A DNA stretch of 64,000 nucleotides, from the NCBI RefSeq assembly GCF_004405105.1, contig NZ_SORW01000044.1, positions 1-64,000 of the forward strand, given 5' to 3'. The notes under the pieces are model-generated. The model worked only from the letters and a program-made list of their open reading frames with translations, ran no database searches and had not been told where the DNA came from. This DNA is from Jeotgalibacillus sp. R-1-5s-1 (GTDB lineage Bacteria; Bacillota; Bacilli; Bacillales; Jeotgalibacillaceae). Position 1 is the stretch's first letter. Each line of letters opens with the position of its first letter. A program made the position numbers and the translations under genes. Below, piece by piece: positions 50,775 to 57,582 of the stretch.

Positions 50775-51470
50775 TTACAAGTAATTGAAGCAAGCGACTA
50801 CTGCGGCCATCCCGCCACCACCAAGAACTGCATAGGCACCGATACATGCAGCACAGATAGGGGCAGTCACGGGCGTTGGCGCTACACAAGAACCGCCGCA
50901 ACCTACTGCGATGAGGTAGGCTACCGTACCGCCAACACCAAGCGCTGCTCCGATGCAAGCTGCTACAGCGCCAACACCCATCGGCTGAACATCAGCAGGC
51001 TCTTCTGCTAACAATTCCTCATCTGTCATATAAGAAATCCCAGTGTCTTCTGATTGAACAAGATAGCCATCTAAATAGGTCTCAACTTGGAAATTTCCTG
51101 CTTCATTCTTTGTTACCAGCATTTCATTTGTCTGCAATACAGTATTATCCTGATCGAAGAACACTGTGATGTTACTAGGAATGCTGTATTCTCCGTTCAG
51201 TGGCACGGTTACGACTGTAACGCCGCCACCAACCGTATATACACTCGATTCTTCCGATGCAAAAGTAGATACAGAAGCGACAGCATCAGCTTCACCTTCT
51301 TCAACAACACGTAGCGTTGCCTCTACCATTTCTTCGGCTGCATCGCCTGTAACTGGCACAATACCAGAAACATCATTGGCTTGCGCGAGAAGTTTTGTAG
51401 CTGGAGAAAAACTTATACAGATGGTAAGGACCATTAATAGCGAAAAGAATTTTTTCATCTTCGACATCAT
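50775..51470 (-). CDS. Secreted Cys/Gly-rich bacteriocin-like precursor (231 aa)
   Basis: A signal peptide (about residues 1-30) is followed by an acidic pro-region (31-165, many Glu and Asp). The C-terminal part of about 65 residues is very hydrophobic, Gly/Ala-rich and has six Cys (ACIGAALGVGG, AVGCGGSC, APICAACIGAY and VACFNYL). This long pre-pro plan with a Cys-rich hydrophobic core is like halocin C8-type peptides, although I cannot show family identity from the sequence alone. AGGAGG precedes the start; ATG 51467 is an alternative. A small membrane protein follows at once, and a peptide-type regulator locus lies nearby. Confidence 0.65.
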   Translation of the reverse strand: MMSKMKKFFSLLMVLTICISFSPATKLLAQANDVSGIVPVTGDAAEEMVEATLRVVEEGEADAVASVSTFASEESSVYTVGGGVTVVTVPLNGEYSIPSNITVFFDQDNTVLQTNEMLVTKNEAGNFQVETYLDGYLVQSEDTGISYMTDEELLAEEPADVQPMGVGAVAACIGAALGVGGTVAYLIAVGCGGSCVAPTPVTAPICAACIGAYAVLGGGGMAAVVACFNYL

Positions 51471-51630
51471 AAAACCTCCTATTTATCGTGATTTGAGTTT
51501 GGTGATTACTTAATGATTTACTAATAGATAATTGTGAGTTTATTAAGTTCGCTTACAAAATGCTTATATTGATCTATTTATAAAGGGGGCAACAAATCAA
51601 AAATACCTGGAATAAAGCCGGCAAAAGAGT

Positions 51631-51672
51631 TCTGTGTATTGATCTCTGTGTATTGATCTCTGTGTAGTTGAC
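51631..51672. repeat. Three tandem 14-bp units
   Basis: TCTGTGTATTGATC occurs twice in a row, followed by a diverged third unit (TCTGTGTAGTTGAC). It lies upstream of the Cys/Gly-rich precursor gene and downstream of the duplicated peptide block. No function is evident. Confidence 0.6.
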
Positions 51673-51775
51673 TACCAACTTATTTAGACGCATGCTTAAT
51701 CAGAAAGTCTTTATAATTCTCATACAAAAGTTTATTCGAGCTGTCTACACGTGCAAGTTTGATTGAGTTAGCTGA

Positions 51776-51902
51776 AGTTAACAACAACCGATCATCCATC
51801 CAATTGCAGTAAGTATAAGATCCATATACACATCCTCCTTTCATTTATTTGTGTTTATTCTATATAATAATATTTACCAATTACCTGAACCAAGCGTATA
51901 AG
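51776..51902. repeat. 127-bp direct repeat, copy 1 (promoter, RBS and short peptide)
   Basis: Identical to 53088-53214 except for two bases. On the minus strand it holds a TTGGTT/TATTAT promoter-like pair with 18-bp spacing, a strong AAAGGAGG site and the 15-codon ORF at 51778-51825. The near-identity shows a recent duplication or a gene-conversion event. Confidence 0.9.
51778..51825 (-). CDS. Very short hydrophobic peptide gene (15 aa), candidate signalling peptide
   Basis: ATG 51825 is preceded by GAAAGGAGG at ideal spacing and encodes MDLILTAIGWMIGCC, then a stop. The length, hydrophobicity and small C-terminal residues resemble the short hydrophobic peptides (SHP) that act as pheromones for Rgg regulators in streptococci. 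The homologous ORF in the second copy is cut to nine residues (MDLILTAIR). An overlapping 54-aa frame (51680-51844) lacks a ribosome site. It is a candidate only, and may be a remnant. Confidence 0.4.
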   Translation of the reverse strand: MDLILTAIGWMIGCC

Positions 51903-51930
51903 CTTAATAGAAAAAAGATGTTAAAACAAA
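51903..51930. other. Junction between the 127-bp repeat and a palindrome
   Basis: A short A-rich stretch between repeat copy 1 and palindrome copy 17. No gene seen. Confidence 0.3.
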
Positions 51931-51983
51931 GGGACATATATGATGAATCATTAGGCTGTCTAATGATTCATCATATATGTCCC
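51931..51983. repeat. GGGGACG-family palindrome, copy 17 (perfect 23-bp arms)
   Basis: GGGACATATATGATGAATC continues to a 23-bp perfect inverted repeat, with loop GGCTGTC. Relative to the family norm, GGGACGTA is changed to GGGACATA and the partner TACGTCCC to TATGTCCC, a compensatory pair. A T-run follows on the plus strand. Confidence 0.92.
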
Positions 51984-52157
51984 GATTTTTTCATGGTTTG
52001 CGAGAAGAAGGAATAGGCAGTCAGAAGGACTTCCGCAACGGCTGATGACTCTTTGAAGATTTAGAATAAGCATTCTGATGAAAGGAGAATGAATTAAATA
52101 ATGCGTGATACGAAACACTTGACCTTTATCTGAAGTTATAAAAAGTTAGCTTACTTA
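51984..52157. other. Gap without recognised gene
   Basis: AT-rich sequence with no recognisable gene, hairpin or repeat beyond the T-run after the palindrome. It would be the region downstream of the frameshifted minus-strand gene. Confidence 0.4.
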
Positions 52158-52570
52158 TTCTAATAAATAATCACAGAGAGTTGTGTAGATCTCTTGTTTT
52201 TTAAGTCGCTTCAATATTTTTGTCGAGTTAATATCAGGTAAAAATTCAGTTATATAATGATTGAACTCATCATACGTAGGTTTTTCATCGATAAATAACT
52301 TTGTAAAGTCTATTGGTAATTCATATTTTTTTGTGAGAATAGCTTTTTTCTTTTCGTAAAAAACGCCTTACTATTTTCATCTGTAGTATCTTTTAATCGA
52401 TGGTTGAATACGTACAAGATGTCCATGATCGCCATATGTTCAGTTTCTGTAACATCGTAATCAAACAAAAAAGCAAAAAATGGGTACTCATTTTGATTTA
52501 CCATTTTGCTTAATAACTCAACTTTGTATTTAAGTATTTCTATTTCCTTCTGAGGATTCAAAGGGCTCAT
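52158..52570 (-). pseudogene. DUF1878/YhaI-like protein, frameshifted
   Basis: The first frame encodes EILKYKVELLSKMVNQNEYPFF and a DYDVTETEHMAIMDILYVFN stretch, and stops at 52310. Another frame continues directly (KKAILTKKYELPIDFTKLFID, then EKPTYDEFNHYITEFL and LKRLKKQEIYTTLCDYLLE) to a stop at about 52158. The combined protein of about 135 residues resembles the DUF1878/YhaI group. The shift lies in an A-rich stretch (AAAAGAAAAAAGC on the minus strand, near 52345-52365). It is either a recent pseudogene or a sequencing error. AAAGGAG lies just upstream of a likely TTG start. Confidence 0.6.
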
Positions 52571-52610
52571 CTCCTTTAGAATAATGTAAAAGGGGGGAAG
52601 ATATTTTCGA

Positions 52611-52907
52611 TTAAAATGCAAAGAATAATATAGCTTCAGCAACAACGTCTGCAGTTGTTGGAGACATATCACAATCATCAATGAGAAAATTTTTAATATC
52701 TCGTTTAACTCCATCCTCGACTCTTTCTAAATATTTTGCAATAGCAAGTCGATTTTCTTGAACTGCGTCAGCATATGATTTTTTACCTAAAAAATCAAGA
52801 AATTCTTCTAAAAGTTGGCCACCATATTTTAGGGCGAAAATTAACAAGTCTTTTTTGACACCCATTGTTTCAAATTCGCCATCGAGGATGCTTACATCTG
52901 ATGACAT
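52611..52907 (-). CDS. Uncharacterised 98-aa protein downstream of the peptide gene
   Basis: A soluble, acidic protein with a helical middle (LEEFLDFLGKKSYADAVQE) and a C-terminal segment with one Cys and a hydrophobic end (DDCDMSPTTADVVAEAILFF). No signal peptide is visible. The ribosome site is weak; an ATG at residue 15 (MGVKKDLL) is an alternative start. It lies 40 bp downstream of the 39-aa secreted-peptide gene on the same strand and may be co-transcribed. No family was recognised. Confidence 0.55.
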   Translation of the reverse strand: MSSDVSILDGEFETMGVKKDLLIFALKYGGQLLEEFLDFLGKKSYADAVQENRLAIAKYLERVEDGVKRDIKNFLIDDCDMSPTTADVVAEAILFFAF

Positions 52908-52946
52908 GTAGATATATGTATGAGATGTTTCTAGGTTGTTCGTTAC

Positions 52947-53066
52947 TTATTTTTGGTTTGATACATTGTCAGTTGCAGAAACATTAGGAACAATAAGAGT
53001 ACAACCTAAAATAAATACTAATGCATTAGCAATAAAAGTTCTAATAAACTTATTTGATAACTTCAT
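52947..53066 (-). CDS. 39-aa secreted peptide, candidate Phr/PapR-like signal
   Basis: ATG 53066 has an excellent AAAGGAGGT site 8 bp upstream, and the frame is too short for standard gene lists. The peptide starts MKLSNKFIRTF, has a hydrophobic signal-peptide core (ANALVFILGCTLIVPNV) and a short polar C-terminus (SATDNVSNQK). This is the plan of Phr, NprX and PapR pre-pheromones, whose C-terminal few residues become the active signal. It is divergent from an Rgg/PlcR-type regulator whose start is about 170 bp away, the usual arrangement for RNPP systems. Processing and activity are inferred. Confidence 0.55.
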   Translation of the reverse strand: MKLSNKFIRTFIANALVFILGCTLIVPNVSATDNVSNQK

Positions 53067-53087
53067 TTTCTAACCTCCTTTGGTGTT

Positions 53088-53214
53088 AGTTAACAACAAC
53101 CGATCATTCATCTAATTGCAGTAAGTATAAGATCCATATACACATCCTCCTTTCATTTATTTGTGTTTATTCTATATAATAATATTTACCAATTACCTGA
53201 ACCAAGCGTATAAG
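53088..53214. repeat. 127-bp direct repeat, copy 2 (regulator/peptide intergenic region)
   Basis: The second copy of 51776-51902, with two single-base differences. It lies between the 39-aa peptide gene and the RNPP regulator, so it carries the divergent promoters. Both differences fall in the short ORF (GGA to AGA, TGG to TGA), shortening it to MDLILTAIR at 53108-53137. Confidence 0.9.
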
Positions 53215-53239
53215 TTTATTTGAAAAGGAGAATGATATC

Positions 53240-54100
53240 TTGAAACATGATGGTACAACTGTGCGTGATATCAGACTTTCAAAAAATTACAGTCAATTTG
53301 ACGTGAGTAATGGAGCCTTGCATCAGGCAAGCTACTCCAAATTTGAACTCGGCCGTATCGAACTGACACATCAAAAATTTAAAAAGATTCTCGACTCATT
53401 GGAGATGAATTTGGATGAATTCATGTATGTGCATCACAACTACGAATTTCCTACAAGAGAAAAAATCATCCATCTATTCGAGCATCAGAAATTCATAGAA
53501 GTTTCTGCACTTAATCAGATTATTTCTTTAGCAGAAAACTATCTTACAAACCATAAGGATAGATATATTGAAGATATACTACACATTTCCAGAGGGCTCA
53601 TACTCATTAAAAACGAAGGAAGCTTTGAACCCGCCATGTCTTATGCGAGTAAAATTTGGGATAGGCTGCAGCAGGCAGATACTTGGTATCTAACGGATTT
53701 CAAACTGATCGCCGTCATTTTATTTCTCTTTCCTGTGAGTACTGCGATCTCCATTACTAAATTTGCACTTGAACAAAGTGAAAAATACGAAAACTACACC
53801 GATTACAAAAAACGCTTTATTCCCTTCAAATTTAACCTGGTGATGTTACTCATGAAGGAAGAAATGTTCGATGAAGCTTATTCTTTAAACGAAGAAACGC
53901 TTGAGGAATTAAAAGAACAAAAAGCATACGCACAGATCGCCGTAAGCTATCTCAGGAAAGGAATCATCGGTCAAATACTCAGTAAATCGGAGTCAGACGT
54001 CTTTATACAAAAAGCTTTCGAAATCGCCAGGGTGATGGAAGATGAACATCTCACTCATCAACTAGAAGAAGAAAATGATTCGTGGGGACGTATATCTTGA
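53240..54100 (+). CDS. Rgg/PlcR-type (RNPP) transcriptional regulator, C-terminus formed by a repeat
   Basis: A 286-aa protein with an N-terminal HTH (VRDIRLSKNYSQFDVSNGAL, QASYSKFELGRIELTHQKFKK; about residues 5-62) and a C-terminal alpha-helical region of TPR-like repeats (about 70-275). This matches the Rgg/GadR/MutR and PlcR group, which bind exported, re-imported peptides. The length equals PlcR. The start is TTG 53240 with AAAAGGAGA upstream. The last residues (SWGRIS) and the stop lie in GGGGACG palindrome copy 18, so the native C-terminus may be lost. The divergent short peptides are its likely ligands, which is inference. Confidence 0.8.
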   Translation: MKHDGTTVRDIRLSKNYSQFDVSNGALHQASYSKFELGRIELTHQKFKKILDSLEMNLDEFMYVHHNYEFPTREKIIHLFEHQKFIEVSALNQIISLAENYLTNHKDRYIEDILHISRGLILIKNEGSFEPAMSYASKIWDRLQQADTWYLTDFKLIAVILFLFPVSTAISITKFALEQSEKYENYTDYKKRFIPFKFNLVMLLMKEEMFDEAYSLNEETLEELKEQKAYAQIAVSYLRKGIIGQILSKSESDVFIQKAFEIARVMEDEHLTHQLEEENDSWGRIS

Positions 54101-54136
54101 ATCATTCGATTAACGAATGATTTAACATATGCGTCT
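54084..54136. repeat. GGGGACG palindrome, copy 18 (overlaps a gene end)
   Basis: Arms GGGGACGTATATCTTGAATC and AATGATTTAACATATGCGTC, several mismatches. It encodes the last five residues and stop of the RNPP regulator. Confidence 0.82.
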
Positions 54137-54164
54137 TTTTTGATGAAATGTAAAAATCAGGTTG

Positions 54165-54227
54165 ACTATTCAGTTCAACTGTATTAATGTATTTATTAAG
54201 TTGAACTATATAGTCAAACTGAATAGT
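54165..54227. promoter_or_regulatory. Nested inverted repeats, candidate PadR operator
   Basis: ACTATTCAGTT (54165-54175) pairs with AACTGAATAGT (54217-54227). Inside them, AGTTCAACT (54172-54180) pairs with AGTTGAACT (54199-54207). The structure covers a TTGACT -35-like box and ends 10 bp before the PadR start, so autoregulation by that protein is likely. Confidence 0.65.
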
Positions 54228-54237
54228 GGGTGAAAGT

Positions 54238-54540
54238 ATGAAACATAAATTATTACCGTTATCTGAGACCATGCATTACATTTTATTAGCTCTGCGTGAG
54301 CCGCGCCATGGCTATGCTGTCATGCAGGAGATCGAAAAAATGAGTAATGGCGACGTTATTTTAGCAGCAGGAACGTTGTACGGTGCGATTGAAAATCTGA
54401 ATAAACACGGTTGGATTGAACCGGTAGGAAGCTCAGGTCGGAGGAGAATTTATCATATTACTGATGAAGGCAGAGAAGTATTAAAAACAGAGCAGCAAAG
54501 ACTCCAACACATTTTATCCTTGTATGAAGGAAGTGAATGA
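54238..54540 (+). CDS. PadR-family transcriptional regulator
   Basis: A 100-aa PadR-type winged-helix regulator: YILLALREPRHGYAVMQEI, the recognition helix region and the wing GRRRIYHITDEGREVL. I chose ATG 54238; a GTG at 54226 lies in the operator. Its stop is one base before the next start, so it is co-transcribed with the DUF2812 gene, the usual PadR partner. It probably represses its own operon through the nested inverted repeats upstream. Confidence 0.92.
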   Translation: MKHKLLPLSETMHYILLALREPRHGYAVMQEIEKMSNGDVILAAGTLYGAIENLNKHGWIEPVGSSGRRRIYHITDEGREVLKTEQQRLQHILSLYEGSE

Positions 54541-54541
54541 A

Positions 54542-55108
54542 ATGAAAAGGTTTAAAGTCTTTTTGGATGTAGAGAAAGAAGAGCAGTGGCTGAACGAGCA
54601 GTTGGAGAAAGGGTACCGCTGTACGAATATTAGTGGACTGGGGATCTACACTTTCGAAAAAACGGAAAAGAAATACGTAATGCGCCTTGATTATCAGGCT
54701 GATTTATCTAAACGTAGGCTTGAGGAGTACAAGGGGATTTATGAAGATTTCGGCTGGAGCTATGTAAAGGGCTTTGCGCTGAACGGGATTAGATATTGGC
54801 AAAAAGAAGACGATGGTCAGAACGAAATCTTCTCAGACCGGGAGTCCACCGTTCATTACTATAGGAGGCTGATGAAGTACTCTTTATGGTTAGGCATGTT
54901 ATTCCTTGCCTATTCCTTCATGATCTATAACGATTCAAGACTGTACCACGAAGGACTGTGGAATATGGAAGGCTCACTATTCTGGAAAGCACTTGTATTT
55001 GAAACCCCATTCGCTCTTATAAAGTTGCTGCCAGCCATCATGGTTGTTGCGTTCAGTTTGAGTTTTTATAAATCTTATCAGAAGTATGTGGTTTTGAAGG
55101 GGCAGTGA
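54542..55108 (+). CDS. DUF2812-family membrane protein
   Basis: A 188-aa protein. The N-terminal DUF2812 cytoplasmic domain (about residues 1-105, EQWLNEQLEKGYRCTNISGL, VMRLDYQ, WSYVKGFA and GIRYWQK) is followed by two membrane segments (about 120-137 and 158-180). DUF2812 genes are commonly paired with PadR regulators; function is unknown. ATG 54542 is one base after the PadR stop; a longer start at 54524 overlaps it. Confidence 0.88.
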   Translation: MKRFKVFLDVEKEEQWLNEQLEKGYRCTNISGLGIYTFEKTEKKYVMRLDYQADLSKRRLEEYKGIYEDFGWSYVKGFALNGIRYWQKEDDGQNEIFSDRESTVHYYRRLMKYSLWLGMLFLAYSFMIYNDSRLYHEGLWNMEGSLFWKALVFETPFALIKLLPAIMVVAFSLSFYKSYQKYVVLKGQ

Positions 55109-55113
55109 TGGTT

Positions 55114-55168
55114 GGGGACGTATATTTTGAATCATTAGGTAAGCGAATGATTCGAAGTATACGTCCCC
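55114..55168. repeat. GGGGACG palindrome, copy 19
   Basis: Arms GGGGACGTATATTTTGAATC and GATTCGAAGTATACGTCCCC, near perfect. It separates two convergent genes. Confidence 0.87.
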
Positions 55169-55182
55169 ATTAAATTGTGTGT

Positions 55183-56142
55183 TTATATCTCGCTATAGTT
55201 TACAGACTGTCCGATATCTTGTAGTTGATGACTTTTATATAGGATGGATAGAGTTAGATCAGGTATAGAATCAAACCCATGTTCAGCTAATTCGTGAAGG
55301 AGCGGGCCGTAATATCCAAGGGCTTCTCCAACATGATTCTTTGTATATGGATTTTGCTTAAGGTTTTCTTTATAAATATCAAATATATCAGTCCCATCAT
55401 TCGTTAGAAATTTACCGTTGGCAATTTCCAAGTCTTTCAGATTGTATCCTGTAACTGTCTTTATTTGATTGACCAGATGAAACTTCTCCAGTTTTGCATT
55501 TGAAAATTGATTAGAGTCATGAGACCGACTTTTCATAATATGAAAAAATAATTCTCTTGGATTGTTAGCTGTATTCAGGATACTTTCTAATTGCTTAATC
55601 AGCGTCTCATCTTCCGAACCGCCAATTATCAAATTAAAATCATTTGGATCGATTGTAAACGTTAAATTTGTTCCATTAGGAATTGTGATCCCGTGCATAG
55701 AAAACAACTCGCGTAATTGATCATTCACTTGCTGTCTATTAAATACTCTTCGTTCTATGCCTTCCTGCTCGGGGTTGTATCCCGCTTCATGACGAAAAGC
55801 AGCATCATTAAAATTATATTGCCCTCCTTGCCCGCTGTTTGCCCAGCCTATTTCCATACTATAAGCAGCATCTCTCTCCTTTTTTGTCAGGTCGCTTCTA
55901 AAGTGAGAAGAATGAGGATTTCTATACTTATCAAAAATATGTCCATGTGGATCCTTGTACTTCTTATTTTGCTCATTAATTTTCCGATATTTCTCATCCA
56001 AAATCTTCATCATCTTCTCAGCAGTACTTTCCAAGTCGTTCGTACTTTGAATAACCGTTTGATTGTTACCTTGAGCACTCGCGATATTTTTTTGGATTTG
56101 ACTGGTTGATACGGCAGGTTTATGTGTTGGATTAATGTACAA
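55183..56142 (-). CDS. Uncharacterised 319-aa protein (possibly DUF4885-like)
   Basis: A soluble, charged protein with no signal peptide or membrane segment and a helical N-terminal half (STNDLESTAEKMMKILDEKY) with His/Asn-rich patches (HGHIFDKYRNPHSSHF). It starts MYINPTHKPA without a strong hydrophobic leader. The overall look resembles DUF4885-type Firmicute proteins, but this is a soft match. The ATG 56142 has AAGGAGGC upstream. It is a single gene between palindrome copies 19 and 20. Confidence 0.6.
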   Translation of the reverse strand: MYINPTHKPAVSTSQIQKNIASAQGNNQTVIQSTNDLESTAEKMMKILDEKYRKINEQNKKYKDPHGHIFDKYRNPHSSHFRSDLTKKERDAAYSMEIGWANSGQGGQYNFNDAAFRHEAGYNPEQEGIERRVFNRQQVNDQLRELFSMHGITIPNGTNLTFTIDPNDFNLIIGGSEDETLIKQLESILNTANNPRELFFHIMKSRSHDSNQFSNAKLEKFHLVNQIKTVTGYNLKDLEIANGKFLTNDGTDIFDIYKENLKQNPYTKNHVGEALGYYGPLLHELAEHGFDSIPDLTLSILYKSHQLQDIGQSVNYSEI

Positions 56143-56227
56143 TTTAGTGCCTCCTTAAACGTTAGATGAAATAATATTTACTGTATTTATCGGCATTAAT
56201 GTTAAAATTAGTATTTTTAATTAAAAA

Positions 56228-56280
56228 GGGACATGTCATGTGAATCATTAGAGGTGCGAATGATTCACATGACACGTCCC
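56228..56280. repeat. GGGGACG-family palindrome, copy 20
   Basis: GGGACATGTCATGTGAATC pairs with GATTCACATGACACGTCCC. The mid-stem (TGTCATGTG) differs from the family norm on both arms, a strong case of compensatory change. Confidence 0.88.
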
Positions 56281-56286
56281 TGATCT

Positions 56287-56685
56287 TCACTTCCTCCGAT
56301 TACTCTCCTGCTTCAACCAATACCTGATCCCCCTACCAGCCAAAGGTTCATCGTTATATCTCGGTATCACATGGAGATGACTGTGGGGGATTTCCTGGTT
56401 CGACACTTTGCCAACATTCCATCCCATTGTATAGCCAGCCGGAGAATACTTTTCATCCAGAATTCGTTTCGCCTCATGCAAAATTTCATATGTATCCTTC
56501 CACTCTTCAGGGGTTAGCTCAAACGGATCCTGGCGGTGATTCTTAGGAACAATCAAGCCGCTGCCTTCTAAAATTCCCTGATGCTTATTGTGCTGCAGAA
56601 AATAGCACGTTGCATTCTCTAATACAATATTTTGTTCAATGTCCTGATCCGGGTTGCACAAAGGGCAATGTTGATCGTATGCCAT
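56287..56685 (-). CDS. HIT-family protein (histidine triad hydrolase)
   Basis: A 132-aa HIT protein with the histidine triad IPHSHLHVIPR (H-x-H-x-H) and an N-terminal Cys pair (CPLCNPD) that could bind zinc. HIT proteins hydrolyse nucleotide-linked substrates such as AMP-lysine or Ap4A. GGGAG precedes ATG 56685, and the shared TGGTAAAAT motif lies upstream on the minus strand. Confidence 0.92.
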   Translation of the reverse strand: MAYDQHCPLCNPDQDIEQNIVLENATCYFLQHNKHQGILEGSGLIVPKNHRQDPFELTPEEWKDTYEILHEAKRILDEKYSPAGYTMGWNVGKVSNQEIPHSHLHVIPRYNDEPLAGRGIRYWLKQESNRRK

Positions 56686-56730
56686 ATTTCTCCCACCTTA
56701 AAAAAATCTCTAAACAGCCTGATGTTATCG

Positions 56731-56749
56731 TTAGATTTTACCATAAAAA
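56731..56749 (-). promoter_or_regulatory. Shared extended -10-like motif, copy 4
   Basis: The minus strand reads CTTTTTATGGTAAAATCTA upstream of the HIT gene. TGGTAAAAT fits an extended -10 and matches the three other copies in this region. Confidence 0.5.
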
Positions 56750-56920
56750 GTATGGGAAAACTTTATATCTACATCAAAACGTTTAGACACAGACATTTAT
56801 TATTAGAAATATATGTTAAAATCGAAAGTATGGGAGGAAGTTTATCTTTATCAATTCATAATGACTATGACCGTGTCAAAACGCCTAAATATATGGATTC
56901 ATCATTAGAAACAGATGAGT

Positions 56921-56973
56921 GGGGACATATATCTTGAATCACTCGGCTAACGAATAAAGTAATATACATCCCC
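56921..56973. repeat. GGGGACG-family palindrome, copy 21 (degenerate)
   Basis: The left arm GGGGACATATATCTTGAATC is intact, and the right end (AATATACATCCCC) has the matching A/T change. The inner right stem has diverged. An unsupported plus-strand frame ends inside it. Confidence 0.75.
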
Positions 56974-56988
56974 GCATTTTTTGTAGTT

Positions 56989-57582
56989 TCAGTCAGGGGT
57001 TGGCAAATTTAAAAGCATTGAATATAAGTTTAAAGCCGAATTACTGTCAGAGGAATAGAATGCATCTTCTTCAAAATGATAAAAATAGATCCCTTTTTCA
57101 TTTCCCCATAATTCCAACTTTATTTGTTTGCTCTGATCTAATGTAACACCAATATCAAATGTATTTGCGGAACCTCTTTCTAGATTCGTAATAGGTTCTG
57201 CATCGACGATAACATTCTTCAACTCATGAAAGAATTTTGAATCATCTTTGATTTCAATGACATTCAATGGGGAGGTAGAACTGAGTTCAAATAATTCATC
57301 TGTCTTAGATGCTTTGACTGTAACCAACGTAATGGTGATGTTTTCATTTGCACTACTCTGCTGGGGGGCATTGTCGTTAATATCAGAAAAAAACAAGAAA
57401 AATATTATAGAAAAACTAATGATCGATGTTATAGGGATCACTAGGAATCGTCTGCTGAAAAATTTGGTTTTTGAGTCGGTGTAATTGAGTAGGGCATTTA
57501 AAGATCTCATTCTATCTGCATCTGATCTTTCAACATTCTTCAATTCTTCAAATAAGTTTTTAAATTCATCTGAATGATTCAC
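56989..57582 (-). CDS. Membrane-anchored anti-sigma-like protein
   Basis: A 197-aa protein: a cytoplasmic N-terminus (1-45, EFKNLFEELKNVERSDADRM), one membrane segment at about residues 46-66, then an extracytoplasmic domain. It directly follows an ECF sigma factor gene with a 17-bp overlap, the arrangement of sigma/anti-sigma pairs. No zinc-binding HxxxCxxC motif is present. An anti-sigma role is inferred from context. Confidence 0.7.
   Translation of the reverse strand: MNHSDEFKNLFEELKNVERSDADRMRSLNALLNYTDSKTKFFSRRFLVIPITSIISFSIIFFLFFSDINDNAPQQSSANENITITLVTVKASKTDELFELSSTSPLNVIEIKDDSKFFHELKNVIVDAEPITNLERGSANTFDIGVTLDQSKQIKLELWGNEKGIYFYHFEEDAFYSSDSNSALNLYSMLLNLPTPD

Noticed and set aside
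51680-51844. 54-aa minus-strand frame starting MKGGCVYG
   Set aside because: It contains the ribosome site of the 15-aa ORF and has none of its own; the same frame has an early stop in the second repeat copy. It could be a decayed gene end but is not called.
56632-56937. 101-aa plus-strand frame ending in a palindrome
   Set aside because: It starts inside the HIT gene on the opposite strand and crosses its promoter; no ribosome site for internal starts.
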